This document shows, piece by piece, positions 45,682 to 56,111 of a DNA stretch of 64,000 nucleotides. The notes beneath the pieces are model-generated. The model was given only the letters and a program-made list of their open reading frames with translations. It did not search any database and was not told where the DNA came from. The number at the start of each line of letters is the position of its first letter. The stretch's first letter is position 1. This stretch comes from Agriotes lineatus (lineage: Eukaryota > Arthropoda > Insecta > Coleoptera > Elateridae), in assembly GCA_940337035.1 (NCBI GenBank), contig CALNHX010003587.1, forward strand, positions 62,001-126,000, in the 5' to 3' direction. The position numbers were made by a program, and so were the translations under genes.

Positions 45682-45837
45682 TATTGAAATTATATCTAAA
45701 AACTATGTTGTTAACGCCATCTGTTGAAGGCTACTCGTAACCAGCTATAATGGCAATTACTCAGTTGTTCTTGTTCGTACAAAGAATAAATGTAGTCTGT
45801 GCTAAAAACTCAACCGCAGTGGTTTCATTTTCTAATA
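45682..45837 (+). repeat. 3' LTR of copia element
   Basis: Preceded by a GTGGGGG polypurine tract (about 45675-45681). Identical by eye to 35671-35827. Confidence 0.85.
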
Positions 45838-45841
45838 GGAG

Positions 45842-45900
45842 CTAGTGCAGTCAATAATACGAGTAGGTTAATATATTCACCAATAATAACTATATTTTCA
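45842..45900 (-). pseudogene. XPG-like protein, central strand
   Basis: Minus-strand text TTENIVIIGEYINLLVLLTA matches the GEDxDLLVLL strand of the family with both acidic positions altered (Y and N). It abuts the copia element on one side and two palindromic elements on the other. Confidence 0.55.
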
Positions 45901-45905
45901 GTTGT

Positions 45906-46041
45906 AATATAACAAGTGGAATGATTATTATCGATGATTTTTTTCCGAGTTAAAACCGGAACCTAAATTTAACGAGTTAAATTTGCTGTTTCGGTTTTAG
46001 CGAGTTAAAAATCATCGATCATTAATCATTACACGAATTAT
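45906..46041. repeat. Short palindromic element inserted in the XPG-like gene
   Basis: TATAAC...ATCGATGATTTTT...GAGTTAAAACCGG pairs with the complementary right half. The loop has its own AAATTTAAC/GTTAAATTT hairpin. Confidence 0.7.
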
Positions 46042-46100
46042 ATTTGGAAAGAGAATATATTGAATGAAATGCAAAATATCAAATATTTATTCTTTTCTTA

Positions 46101-46290
46101 GGTTGACACTGTTAATGTTGGTTACCCTGCTATCAATTTTAAGTCTATGTCAAATTCGAGGTTAGCAGGTTAGGTTTTGTGTCAGTTTGTGTCAAAACTG
46201 ACGGAAAACCTATCCTGCTAACTTCAAATTTGACATAGACTTAAAATTGACAGCAGGGTAAACAACATTAACAGTGCCAACTTAAGAAAA
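46101..46290. repeat. Palindromic element, complete copy
   Basis: Arms of about 85 bp, from GGTTGACACTGTTAATGTTG to its complement ending CAGTGCCAACTTAAG, almost without loop. A half copy is at 21085-21175, and the CAGTGCCAACT terminus also resembles the palindrome at 681-905. Confidence 0.8.
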
Positions 46291-46339
46291 AATCACAACC
46301 ATTTATGATTAAAAACAATTACGAAAATAAATTACTACC

Positions 46340-46715
46340 GCTGTGATAATGTGTAACTAGGCATTTGCATGCACCTCATTGGTTGGAATAGCGTCACGTG
46401 ATACATGAATTATATTCTCATGTGAAAAAGATGCTTCGATACGAGTAGCAGTATTAACGATAAGACAATCTGCGTCATCAGTGATTTGTCGACATGCAAT
46501 CCCATGGTCATTCAGTTTCTTTGTCAGCATGTCAACTAATTTGCTTTTGTTATTTTCATTTGATAAAAATGGTTCCTCTCGAACAGTAACATTCATGTGT
46601 TCTTCAAAGTTAATATCTACCAATTTTTTAACCAAGGATCGACGAATTTGCTCCGATTTTTTGGTACTATTCTGGGTATTGGAGTAACTATCGTTTTGAA
46701 CATAATTTACGTAGC
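46340..46715 (-). pseudogene. XPG-like protein, N-terminal half
   Basis: From about 46690 the minus strand reads NSTKKSEQIRRSLVKKLVDI, FLSNENNKSKLVDMLTKKL and HGIACRQITDDADCLIVNTA. DDADxLIVxTA with the preceding helix is the XPG-I-like acidic motif of this family. Together with 45842-45900 and 34930-35665 it makes one gene broken by two palindromes and a copia element. Its start lies directly at the inner border of the right arm. Confidence 0.65.
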
Positions 46716-46998
46716 CTCTCCCTGTTTAGAGCGATTTATCGATCCACGCAACCTTCGCTGGCCATTTTCGAGAACTATTTCACTGACAAAAATGTGTTAT
46801 GCGTTTTTGTGGGAAATTTAATGCTCTTTCATTTTTGTAACCTCAGTTTTTGTGATAAAGTTGATATTTCACAGAATATTTGCAAAAAACTATAAAACTG
46901 TACCTTCTTTCCAAGATGGCGGCGCCGGCTCACCTTGAAATTTTCGGAACTTTTTATATATTTAATAGCACGCTCAAATAAACATCTTCACCAAATTT
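46716..46998. repeat. Right arm of the 15-kb inverted structure, inner part
   Basis: Reverse complement of about 34270-34556, with the shared blocks CCACAAAGACCCATAACACA and CAAGATGGCGGC(G/A)CCGGCTCACC. Interrupted at about 46999 by a LINE. Confidence 0.75.
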
Positions 46999-48668
46999 TA
47001 AAACACCTCACATCGGTATTTCAAGCTTTACCTTCCCAAATAACGTTGGAAGAGGAACAAGAAATCAACGCGTCGTTATCCATGCCATATCAGATGTCCC
47101 CGTTGCCCAAACTCACCACACCAAGAGAAATTAAAGAACTGATCAACACCAAACTGAATCCCAAAAAATCTCCTGGCTTTGATCTCATTACTGGTCAACC
47201 ACTCAAAGAACTTCCCCGCAAAGGAATTGTTATGCTAACTTTAATTTTCAACGCGGTGTTAAGGTTAGGTTACTTCCCGGCTCACTGGAAGATTGCACAA
47301 ATGATTCTCATACCAAAACCAGATAAACCACCAAACCAGGCCTCCTCCTACAGACCTATCAGCCTTCTACCTATCATGGGCAAACTCCTAGAAAAATTAC
47401 TCCTGAGTAGACTAGAACCCATTATTGAGGACCTGAACCTGATCCCAGACCATCAATTCGGATTCAGAAAAGGCCACTCAACAATTCAACAAGTACACAG
47501 GATCATTGACGAAATCAACACAACCTTTGAGGAAAAGAAATACTGTGCAGCGGTCTCCTTGGACGACAGCCAAGCCTTTGACCGAGTGTGGCATGAAGGG
47601 CTCTTATTTAAACTAAAAAAAAACATCCCGCACAGCTACTACATAATACTCAAATCCTTCCTGGAAGATCGATTCTTTCTAGTAAAATCCGGTCAAAATC
47701 TGTCGGAGATATATCCCATCAAGTCCGGGGTACCGCAAGGAAGCATTCTCAGCCCAATGTTGTACCTATTGTTCACAGCAGACTTTCCTACAAGCAGACA
47801 CTCAGTGACGGCCATGTTTGCCGACGACAAGATCCTCTTATCAAAACACAAAGATCCAACAGTAGCGGCTACCCTCCTGCAAATGCAGATCTATGAAGTG
47901 GAAAAATGGGCCAAAAAATGGAGAGTCAAGATTAACGCGGAGAAATCAGCTTCTATCACTTTCACCAAATGCAAAGGCATCTCTCCGCCCATCCTCTTTA
48001 ACAACGTCCCTCTACCGCAAGTCGAAGACCTAAAATATTTAGGGATGCACCTAGACAAGAGACTCACTTGGAAGACCCATGTCTGGAAGAAACGCAAGCA
48101 ACTGGGTATGAAACTAAGGAAGCACTACTGGCTACTCGGACGCAGATCCAAACTCTCCCTCGCAAACAAGTTGCTACTTTACAAGGTAGCCCTTAAGCCC
48201 ATCTGGACTTACGGACTGCAATTATGGGGCACAGCAGCTACTTCCACCATCCACATAATTGAACGTTTTCAAAATAAAACGCTTCGTATTATTTGTGACG
48301 CTCCGTACTATGTAAGAAACGCGGACATCCTAAAAGACCTAAAAGTGTACACAGTGAAAGATGAAATAAGTTTATGCAGTGAAACATATCTTAATAAACT
48401 ATCGTCCCACACCAACCCTCAAGCAATTAATCTGCTCGACAACAGCGAACACACTCATAGACTAAAACGTTTCCATCCTCTTGACTTACCAACTCGGTTC
48501 ACGTAAAAGACTCACAATAAAGTAAACAGTAACAACTGAGTGACACTCACAGGACTGTCACTTCCATGTCTTAAGCATGCCACGTTATATCTTCTATGAT
48601 AAATTTTACTTATTGTATATATACAGATTGTAAATAGATATCCAATAAATAAATTTAAAAAAAAAATT
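46999..48668 (+). mobile_element. Jockey-clade LINE, 5'-truncated, long open RT frame
   Basis: A 523-codon open frame (46935-48506) covers RT: LNPKKSPGFDLITGQPLKEL, SYRPISLLPIMGKLLEKLL, FGFRKGHSTIQQVHRI, SLDDSQAFDRVW, KSGVPQGSILSPMLY, catalytic MFADDKILL, EDLKYLGMHLDKRLTW and LKPIWTYGLQLWGTA. The first about 20 codons are arm sequence. The endonuclease is absent. It ends with AATAAATA and an A10 run, with an AATTTTTAAA-like flank on both sides. It interrupts the right arm and is much better preserved than its surroundings, hence recent. Confidence 0.9.
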
Positions 48669-49320
48669 TTTAAACTTTCCGATTTATTTTTTTCAAACGC
48701 TAAAAACGGGCCTTCGTTGACTGGGCTATTGATCCCTGTCATTGTGATGCATGCCAGTTGAAAAAAATCTATAAAATCACTGCTATTTACATAGCAGTGC
48801 GCCACTTCACCGCAATATTCGATTTAAAAACAATTCCTAATGGGTAGGTACCTCATTTTCCATTGCAAGTAAATTGTTACTAATTTTTACTTCCTCTAAA
48901 ACAGTAATTTCTTCAAAATAACTTGCGTGGAAGCTAGTGATATTGCAGTCAGAACAAGTCTCTTCATCTTATTACTTTTTATATCTGCTCTTTTAAATTG
49001 CTTTTCACACACAACACTAGCCTTTCCAATCCGCCAGTGTTCTAAATGCAAAATGTCTTTCCATTTTTGTGCCACCGTTCTATTAGATGAAAACTTGTAC
49101 ACGCTAACATATGGAGCAACTGATGAAGCGTAAGTTGACTTGCAGCTTGGTACGTAACACTTCAAAGGCATTTTTGGAACTTATATGAACTGCCTTGTCA
49201 AAATAGTTTTTAATGTCAAATATATTTCAAACGATCAAAACTTAGTGTGTCTTGGAATGGCCTAGCACACAATCTGGCAACAGAGCTAGTGTCATGGCCT
49301 GGAACAATATAGACCGCCTT
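48669..49320. repeat. Right arm, outer part, containing a THAP ORF
   Basis: AAATAAATCGG...AGCCCAGTCAACGAAGG (about 48670-48730, complement) and the outer AATGGCCTAGCACACAATCTGGC and GTCATGGCCTGGAACAATATAGA blocks match the left arm in inverse order. Between them lie about 450 bp, absent from the left arm, that encode a THAP domain. Confidence 0.7.
48896..49171 (-). pseudogene. THAP zinc-finger domain protein, N-terminal fragment
   Basis: From ATG 49171: MPLKCYVPSCKSTY (C-x4-C), a hydrophobic SVYKF strand, QKWKDIL (the conserved Trp), then KASVVCEKQF, where the usual C-x2-H is C-x2-Q. This is the DNA-binding fold found in P-element transposases and many derived proteins. After about 60 residues the frame drifts. 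The altered zinc ligand and early stop argue for decay. Confidence 0.75.
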
Positions 49321-49509
49321 AATAAAATCTATCAAAGATTTTTCGACTTATTTGAAAAAATTTAAAAGAGCTAATAGTTTTTAAAGCTTTCTAGCGGCTA
49401 AACTAAGCAACTTTGTATTTAGGTAAGTTGAATTAAATCATCATATTTTGGGCCAAGGAACTTGTAAAATAAAACATAAATATAGGCTTCTACATTCTCC
49501 ACTCCACGT

Positions 49510-52190
49510 GAAGACTGAGAGTCCTGTTAATTTGACTGTAAAACACATAACTTTGAAACAGGTCTGACATGGTTTCCTTTGTTCACCATGTCGCCTATTT
49601 TAACTGGTTCTGTTTTTGAGTGCCACTGTTGTCTTTTAATTAAATTTGGTCGGTACTCTAAAATCCATCGCTGCCAGTAAGAATTTGCTAGAGCTAGAGC
49701 AAATCGCCATTGCTTTTTGTTACAAACTTCGGTTGTAACTTCACAGAAGGTGTTGACATCTCCAGGTTTCAGCAGTAAACAATGGTTAGGGGTAATTGCT
49801 TCAGGTTCATCAGGATCAACAAACACGTGCGTTAATGGTATGCTATTGATTGTATACTCAACTTCTGCTAATAAAGTATAGAGAACTTTTTCCTTAGGGT
49901 TTACTGTTTTCGACACAACTTTAAGCGCAGTTTTTACTGAGCGTACCATCCGTTCCCAGCCCCTCCCATTAGCTGGCCATAGACACGCGTTTAAAACCGC
50001 CACGAATGTAGTTTTTCGTGGAAGTTTTGAACGTGTGTCTATGCCCAGCTTATGCCTGCGCATATGCACACGTTCAAAACCGGCACGGATGTACTACATT
50101 CGTGGCGGTTTTAAACGTGTGTCTATGGCCAGCTATTGAGGCCGACGCTGGCGCTTTGAATTTCCAAGAAATAGCTTTGAGAGAGAGTTCATCTTTAATT
50201 TTTGACTGATCGATAGGTTGTATTAAATCTCTTAACTCACTTTCTGCTCCAGCAAAATTAGTTCCATTAGTTCCGTTGATGTTACAACTACTAATGGCTG
50301 ACCGCGTCTTGACATAAATCTTCTTATAGCCAGAATTGCAGAGCTGGTATTCAATGATGATAAAAATTCAATATGTACTGCACGTATAGAAAGGCATGTG
50401 AATAGCACACCATACCGTTTTTCTGTTCTTCGACCAATTGAGACCGTCATAGGGCCAAAGAAATTTATTCTTACGTAGGAAACGGGACATACAAACTACT
50501 GTAGTCTCTCTGAAAGTAAAATCCCAATTTCTGGAACCGTAGGCTTACATTTCTGAATTGTACATTTTCTGCAATTTTTAAAACATTTCTTAATATCCGT
50601 TCGGCAATGAATAATCCAGTATTTAAGTCTCAAATTATTTAGAATAATTTCAACTCTTACGTGAATAGCTTTTTAATGATAAAAATGAATTAAAAGTTCA
50701 ACAATATTGTGTTTAGGGTCTAAAATTATAGGGTTTAGTACATCAAATTCCAAATTCAGTTTCCTAGTATCGAGAAATCCTCCTTTTAACCGAACGATTC
50801 CATTTTTATCTAACAATGGAAGAAGCTTATACAAATGATTACTAGTTTGCAGCTCTTTGTTTCTTTGTAATGCATGTAATTCTTCTTGAAAGTATTATTT
50901 GGCATTTTCTTATTAATAACTTACGAACTTCTTCTAAACTATTTACGTTTAACTGTCAAATTTGGTTTCTTTCACTTTTCTTAAGTTTTAACATTTTAAC
51001 ACCGTATATAATCTAACATGTTACTCGAAGTAATCGTACCCACTTAGAAAATCTTGCCTGGCACTACTTTTAGAACACTCGTACTTTGGAATTAATATAA
51101 AACGAAAGAGGTTTCTTGGTTGTCACAGTCTGGTTCCATTGGCCAAAAATATTCGGGCTACTTTAAAAATGTGGGCCCGGTAAACCAATTGCTTGAAGCC
51201 AGATTTTTAATATATTTAGTTGCTAGATCAGTGACATTCTCTTCTGAATGTGTCCAATGCCATTGTGACATACTAGTGTTTTCGTGAATTTCTCCTAGGC
51301 GACATGCAACAAATATAGGAAATCTTCTACACTCAGATTTTATTTGTTTCAAAACAACAAGTGAGTCAGTCTAGTAATAAACATATCTCATTTTGTATTC
51401 CAAATCAGAACAAATTGATTTTTCAATTATGCACGCTAAAACTGCACCTTGTAATTCTAATTTTGGAACAGTTTGCTGATTGATTGGGCCCAACTTTGCA
51501 CTTGGAAGTACCAAACTATATTTTCATCAATTTTGACTCTCAAAAATGCAACTACTGCATATGCTTTGTCACCTGCGTTCGAAAATAAATGTAGATCGAC
51601 ACAATTTTCTACTTTTATAAGGCTAGCACGGTAAGACCTGCTAACAGATATGGGTGCGAGGCTATGGAGTTGTTTAAGCCAGTTATACCATTCTGTAAAG
51701 AGGTCTTCAAGTATCTCAGTGTCCCAGTCTATGCTACTTCTCCAAATGTTCTGTAATGATATTCTCGCTTTTATGATCAAAAGATTTAAAACCCAAGAGG
51801 ATCGAATATTGACATTACAATACGAAGAACTTCTCCTTTAGTGGGAACTCTTGAGCCGCTTGAAACATCACCGGGGATTTTCTGAAAATGTAGATTAAAA
51901 ACAAATTCATCAGATGTTGGAGATCCTAAAAGTTAAGGACTCTTTCTATTTTCTCTGAATCGATTTTTAAATTATTTGACGTTTCTGCTTTCAAATGTAT
52001 TGGCATCGAGTTCATTACTAATGGTAAGTTGTTTATCCATTTTGTAATCTTAAATCCACCCCGTTTATGAGTCATGATAATATTTTTAACACTCTCAACT
52101 GCTTCAGCTATTGTACTGGTAGAATCTAAATAGTCGTCTACATAATGTTGTTTCTTTATCACACGCTCAATTCCTTGTTACAGTATCAAA
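49510..52190 (-). mobile_element. BEL/Pao retrotransposon, decayed
   Basis: Read leftward: RT with HYVDDYLDSTSTIAEAV (52162-51926), the post-RT and RNase H region (51780-51158, with AYAVVAFLRVK and WHWTHSEENVTDLATK), integrase zinc finger and core (about 50930-50230, GRRTEKRYGVLFTCLSIRAV), and integrase C-terminus (50069-49527: WERMVRSVKTALK, PLTHVFVD, ITPNHCLL, WQRWILEYRP). Gag, protease and LTRs are not found. Many frameshifts. A palindromic element interrupts integrase at 49973-50137. Confidence 0.85.
49973..50137. repeat. Palindromic element inserted in the Pao integrase
   Basis: AGCTGGCCATAGACACG...CCGCCACGAATGTAG and its complement form arms of about 42 bp. The centre holds a second hairpin reusing GAACGTGTG. 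ATT is found on both sides (possible 3-bp target duplication). Confidence 0.75.
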
Positions 52191-52196
52191 CTGGTT

Positions 52197-53530
52197 TAAT
52201 AACACTCACGAGTGAGGGAGTGCCAAATACTTACACATGTCCGAGAAACGTCCACACTTACCCTGAAAATCGCACAAAACAGGCGAAAGGCCACGGCTTG
52301 ATACGCTGAGGCAGATGGGCGTGGTCCTATAAACGATACACCACAGGGAAAACGTGACGGTATGTATAGGGTGTTACAAAATAAATGGGCGCCACAAGAT
52401 TCAATCGGGGGAAACCCACGCTTAACCGAACCTTGAAAACCAAACGAGGCGAGATACTTGGGTATAAACTCTGGACTTCCATCAGTATTGCGACAAGCGC
52501 GGCGACCTACCTGCAACGCTTATAAACCGCTTTCAGGCCTTACCTTACATCAATCTTGACACAGTGACTGGGTCACCCTGTAAACAAGCATGCAAAAATA
52601 CAAGAGAAAATCATAAGTCAAATACAGTAAACAGATCTGTTGGACCAAATTCATGGCCAAAAGTTACAACAGTGCCGACGTAGTCAGCGTACACAATAAA
52701 CTCACAATTGATACAAGAGCTAAACCTAAAAAGAAAACCCAGCTGGGAACGCCTTATCTAAGAATAGCACTTAAACGCGTACGAGTAATTCCACGTATAA
52801 TCTGCGTCGCCGGCTGGCAGCAAACATGAACCAACAATTCCAAGATATAGCCGGGCTTGTCACACAAAGGTTAAATTTGGAAATTAGCACACAATGCCTT
52901 GGTTAGGCGGCTGATAACAAGTATGCTTAATTTAATATATTCTGAGGTGCCGGCTGGCAGCAAACATGAACGAATAATTCAAAGATCTAGCCGGGCTTGT
53001 AACACAACAGTTAAATGTGGAAATTAGCGCACAATGCCTTGATTAGGCGGCTGATAACAAGCATGCTTAATTTAATATATTCTGAGGCGCCGGCTGGCAG
53101 TAAACATGAACGAATAATTCAAAGATATAGAGCGCACAATACCTTATTTTAGGCGGTTCGGCCTTGTTGCGTAGGCGTTGATCGCTGTGAGCTATCGGGC
53201 GCTAATCGCTAGAGCTGTCGGACGACGACGTGTCGTGGGTGTGTACATACGTTGTCCATTGGATCCCCAATCTACTCGGGACGAAATTGTGCAGAATCCG
53301 CCAGGGTTACCACAAAAAAGACCTGCGGGGCCGCAAGATAGCTCACTCGTAAGATCAGATCCCGCACCAGAAGACGGAACAATTAGCCAAACAGGTCTTC
53401 GGAAAATTAACGAACGGCATCGAGTAATGCATTACACTGCAAACATTTACAGCAATATAAACGGGGAAAGCTCTGACATGTTAAGGGGAGTGTCATCAGT
53501 GTGTCTAGAACCGTGTCAATACTAAAAATT
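52197..53530. other. GC-richer block of unknown origin, with 140-bp tandem repeats
   Basis: Sequence at 52197-53530 is clearly less AT-rich than both flanks and cuts off the Pao element. It has frames of about 105-115 codons without recognisable motifs, a TAGGGTGTTACAAAATAAATG end-like motif near 52366, and 2.5 copies of a 140-bp unit. It could be an LTR/leader plus gag start of an unrecognised element. Confidence 0.4.
52809..53155. repeat. 140-bp tandem repeat, about 2.5 copies
   Basis: Units start at 52809, 52949 and 53089 with GCCGGCTGGCAG(C/T)AAACATG. The first two are nearly identical. The third has an internal deletion that joins ATATAG to GCGCACAAT. Confidence 0.85.
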
Positions 53531-54470
53531 CAATATGGCGGATCCAATATGGCGGTCTTAATAAAATTTAGCTTTTCATGTTTCGACTTCTTCCACAAGA
53601 CGTAGAAACTTGAAATTTTAATAGGGGTTAGTCAACCCCATAAGAACACCCCTTAGAGTAAAAAATTGTCAGTAATAATAGGACAAAAGGTCAAAATATT
53701 GCCGACAATAATTTTTGCGATTTAGATACGAGTTTCTGTGGCGACGAAAATAACGACGAGTGCTTGCACTACTCGTTATTTTCTAAAGCAACAGAAACGA
53801 GACAATCTGAAGAGCAAAAATTGTCTACAATATTTCGACCTAGAGTCCTATTCGTCTTGACAATTTAACTTTTAAATTATTGAAAATGGTTTTACAAACA
53901 AAGAACACTTTTGTGAAACTAATCTCTAAGTTGTTTTTCATTAAAAAATAGTTACAGAAAAAATTATCGCTGAAATAAAACTCCTCGAAATATTGTTATT
54001 ACAATAATAGTTACAGAAGAAATTGTCGCTGAAATAAAGCTCCTCGAATTATTGTCGCTGAAATAAAGCTCATCGAATTATTGTCACTAAAATAATCGTT
54101 CGATTGGTAGTTTATTTTTAAATCGAAGAATGCCATTGGTTGACAATGACACCAGTTAAATTGTCACATATAATACATGCGGGTTGAATTCTAAGAAATG
54201 AAATAAGTCTGTTACAAAAAAAGGTGACCGACTTTTTTGCAGTTTCCGACCACCTAAAAATCTGAAATTCGGAACAGATATTACTTGGGACCTAATTTTA
54301 ATGCGAAAAGTCTCAAATCCCACAAATTTAGTATGGCGAATCCAATACGGCGGCATTAAGAAAATGCAGCTTTTTACGTTTAGACCCCTTCCAAAAGACG
54401 TACAAACTTAAATTTTTTAGATGAGTTAGTCCGTGCCATAGGAACCACCCTTAGAGTCAAAAGTCACCAA
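53530..54470. repeat. Diverged direct repeat with short iterated units between
   Basis: 53530-53668 (GGCGGATCCAATATGGCGG...CCCTTAGAGT) recurs diverged at 54332-54470. Between them lie a palindrome (53665-53866) and, at about 53955-54100, three or four roughly 30-bp repeats of ATTGTCGCTGAAATAAAGCTC. No coding content. Confidence 0.6.
53665..53866. repeat. Palindromic element of about 200 bp
   Basis: AATTGTCAGTAATAATAGGAC...CAAAATATTG...GCAGCACTACTCG-type halves are mutually complementary, centred near 53767 (GAGTGCTTGCACTACTC). Same structural class as the other hairpins. Confidence 0.65.
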
Positions 54471-54567
54471 AGTAATATATAGGGGTTGAATTGTAGGGTA
54501 TAAAATGGAAGAAAGGTCGCGTACTATCCGAGTTTTTTCTTATCCGAGCAGGAGCTGATCCACTTTA

Positions 54568-54592
54568 GCTCGGATAATCGGAATTCTACTGT
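54568..54592. repeat. Isolated pogo/Tigger-like terminal repeat
   Basis: AGCTCGGATAATCGGAATTC followed by TACTGTA resembles the terminal repeat of pogo/Tigger elements, next to TA. The partner end was not found; similar TATCCGAG text occurs 35-55 bases to the left. Confidence 0.35.
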
Positions 54593-54944
54593 ATATGCTA
54601 ATAACAATCATTTAGAGGCTATTATTGATTAAATGTTATATACGTTGACAGTAATACAATAAATGGTAAAGACGGGCCGATACTAGACTGTCACATATAA
54701 ATTGAACAACAAAATATCCAAGAGTAGATATACCGGGTCAATTTTCAATCCGGGTCATAGAACATAATTTATGTAACATAAGTATGGCGATCCTTGATAA
54801 TGATATTTGAAAGTTGATTGTTGTTTCTGAGCTGTCAAAGTTAATTTTTGCAATAAATGCAAATTGATCCATTGAAAAAATAGTGTTTATATCAGAACAG
54901 TGTTATAGCTGTTAAGTTTAACACTGTCAATACGGTAACGTCAA

Positions 54945-55043
54945 ATGAAGATATTTCTTCAAGTTCCAGTGTTGCTTTTCTTTGCCGTGGTGACCATATT
55001 CTCTTTTTGCTTTGTTCAAAAATGTCGTAGTGTTTCGCTTTAA
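54945..55043 (+). CDS. 32-codon hydrophobic small ORF (doubtful)
   Basis: From ATG 54945 the frame reads MKIFLQVPVLLFFAVVTIFS and ends FCFVQ plus a short basic tail at TAA. It looks like a signal peptide or single membrane helix. It could be the first exon of a secreted protein, but no good donor is visible and AT-rich DNA yields hydrophobic frames by chance. Confidence 0.15.
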   Translation: MKIFLQVPVLLFFAVVTIFSFCFVQKCRSVSL

Positions 55044-55164
55044 CGTTTAGAATAATTGATAATTAGGAAATCTAATACAATATTTATTTTGTATAATCTC
55101 TTAGTGCTTACTGTTGCAATGTTTAATACAGGGTGTCTCAGAAAGAAATTCACTTTTAAAAACG

Positions 55165-55660
55165 TCATAACTTCTTTATTATTAACTGATTTACATAGAT
55201 AATTATAACAATTGAAAAAAGAATCTTTGCAAATTTAGTACGAAAAAATAAATTGGTTAGATGTTGCCCCTGACGGTGTATGCACTCTTCCAAACGCACC
55301 CTTTCATTTGCCATTATGCGTTGATAAAGTTCCACCGCCATTGATTGCTTCCCGAATATGGTCCTTAAGATGCAAATTTCCACGTAGATTATTATACAGT
55401 ATACACCCTGCTCTCAGGCCATGTTCCTCCATGGAATGAAGTGCCCGAACTTTACTTTATTCACCCTGCTCTTGAGATAACCCTATAAAAGAAATCCAGC
55501 GGAGTGAAGTCTGGACTTCTTGGGGGATAGTTAATGTTTCTTCTTTGAGAAAATAATCTTTCTGGAAAAAGCTCTCTTACGGTTTCTAAAGTAATAGCTG
55601 CAGTATGACTAGTGAATCCACCCTACTGGAACCATGTGTCGTCGTTGAATCTTACGAGTC
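55165..55660 (-). pseudogene. Tc1/mariner-like transposase C-terminus
   Basis: Minus-strand text: a WFQ-like start near 55640, TVRELFPERLFSQRRNINYP, SPDFTPLDFF (the third-acidic-residue block) and, from 55383, YQRIMANERVRLEECIHRQG with the final HL. This is the catalytic and terminal region of a Tc1-like DDE transposase. Frameshifts near 55430-55480; the N-terminal two-thirds are absent. Confidence 0.75.
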
Positions 55661-56111
55661 GATGAAGTTAAGGTGCAAGAAACTAATGGAAAACGCAAGG
55701 GTACGTTTGGAAGGGTGCGTCGTCAGGGGTATCATCTAACCCAGGGGTCGGCAACCTTTTTCGGACTGCGGGCCATTTTCAAAATAATTTTTTTTATGCG
55801 GGCCGCACATTCAAATGTAACTTAAATAGTGCTTTTATATCATATACGAGTATAAATATTATTAAAAATAAATATAGAAAAAAAATTATTTTTTATTGAC
55901 ATGCTATAATAACAATAATGTTAGAGAACAAAAATTTTACAATTCTTAAAAGAAAAAAAAAGAAAATACAATTCCAATTAAATATGTATAAATATGTAAA
56001 TATAAAATATATAAATATAAAAAATATAAAATATTGTAGTGAAACGTCATACGGCTGTCAACATGAACGCACATATGAACATACAGTAGCAAACTGGCGA
56101 AATGAAAGAAT

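Larger units (their letters stand above)
35671..45837 (+). mobile_element. Ty1/copia retrotransposon, split by hAT and MULE insertions
   Basis: LTRs 35671-35827 and 45682-45837 are identical by eye. GTTATGGGCCCAG after the 5' LTR matches the internal initiator-tRNA-Met primer site used by copia. Gag, protease, integrase, RT and RNase H follow in copia order. Gag is interrupted at 36013 by a hAT element and a MULE (to 41898). Without these insertions the element is about 4.3 kb. It is itself inserted in the XPG-like gene. Confidence 0.92.

Noticed and set aside
53178..53525. 115-codon plus-strand frame as a gene
   Set aside because: Lies in the unassigned GC-richer block next to tandem repeats; no domain recognised, so composition alone can explain it.
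53955..54100. CRISPR-like short repeats
   Set aside because: About 30-bp units are adjacent or irregularly spaced with no unique spacers of constant length; eukaryotic context.
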